NCBI RefSeq assembly: GCF_024213195.1
Contig: NZ_JANAVF010000004.1
Location: 1 to 64,000, forward strand
Direction: 5' to 3'
Length of the DNA: 64,000 nucleotides
From: Streptomyces sp. TBY4
GTDB lineage: Bacteria; Actinomycetota; Actinomycetes; Streptomycetales; Streptomycetaceae
Shown here piece after piece: positions 63,948 to 64,000 of this stretch. The notes under the pieces were generated by a model. The model was not told the DNA's origin and searched no databases. It worked only from the letters and a program-made list of their open reading frames with translations. Position 1 is the stretch's first letter. Each line of letters opens with the position of its first letter. The position numbers and the translations under genes were made by a program.

Positions 63948-64000
63948 GGTGAATCCTCCGGGTCCCCGAGGCGCAGCCGCGAACAATTTGTCCGCAAAAG

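Overview
The window is a gene-dense, very GC-rich stretch of a Streptomyces chromosome. The evidence is the strong G/C third-position bias, frequent GTG starts, the developmental regulators whiD and bldM next to each other, groES-groEL1 under CIRCE operators, and a gene order (coaA, glmS, acpS, alr, tsaE/B/D, groESL1, whiD-bldM, guaB, guaB3, Ser/Thr kinases, guaA) that I remember from the S. coelicolor core. It is mostly conserved core DNA. The only clear mobile element is a tnpB insertion at about 15.7-17.0 kb. No rRNA, tRNA or CRISPR array was recognised.

Layout. 0.1-7.3 kb: coenzyme A and cell-wall precursor genes (coaA, a lipoprotein, glmS, acpS, bifunctional NAD(P)HX repair enzyme, alr). 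7.3-14.7 kb: an alpha/beta hydrolase, then the tRNA t6A genes tsaE, tsaB, rimI and tsaD. Between tsaE and tsaB lie a small protein behind an iron-box-like site and a YkuD-like protein without catalytic residues. A predicted methyltransferase follows. 14.7-17.9 kb: two paralogous deacetylase lipoproteins separated by the tnpB element. 17.9-22.8 kb, minus strand: response regulator, histidine kinase, LCP ligase and FtsW/RodA-type SEDS protein. 22.8-25.5 kb: dispersed repeats, then groES-groEL1. 25.5-28.8 kb: ABM/SnoaL protein, SDR, MOSC and LysR genes. 28.8-31.4 kb: a 32-bp tandem repeat, whiD, bldM and an ECF-type sigma gene (shbA). 31.5-34.3 kb: guaB and guaB3. 35.1-36.3 kb: a nucleotide-sugar dehydrogenase homologue lacking its catalytic cysteine. 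36.6-46.6 kb: glpD and three membrane Ser/Thr kinase-family proteins, the middle one a giant split pseudokinase. 46.8-54.5 kb: aldehyde dehydrogenase, GMC oxidoreductase, LAETG surface protein, chorismate mutase and guaA. 54.7-64 kb: an aldolase-fold protein without metal ligands, membrane proteins, a PspC pair with a two-component system, an NlpC/P60 hydrolase, a class F sortase and a secreted protein.

Themes. Cell-envelope construction dominates (glmS, alr, deacetylases, SEDS, LCP, NlpC/P60, sortase, membrane kinases). Purine synthesis (guaB, guaB3, guaA) and development (whiD, bldM, shbA) come next. Five encoded proteins appear to have lost catalytic residues of their families.

Most notable signals. 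(1) A Phe/Tyr-rich leader peptide with rare codons, followed by a 17-bp hairpin, sits upstream of chorismate mutase and looks like an aromatic-amino-acid attenuator. (2) A pseudokinase has its two lobes separated by about 600 low-complexity residues, including a collagen-like Gly-X-Y tract. (3) An apparently intact stand-alone tnpB has a right-end hairpin and a terminal TTGA that coincides with the stop codon of the neighbouring gene.
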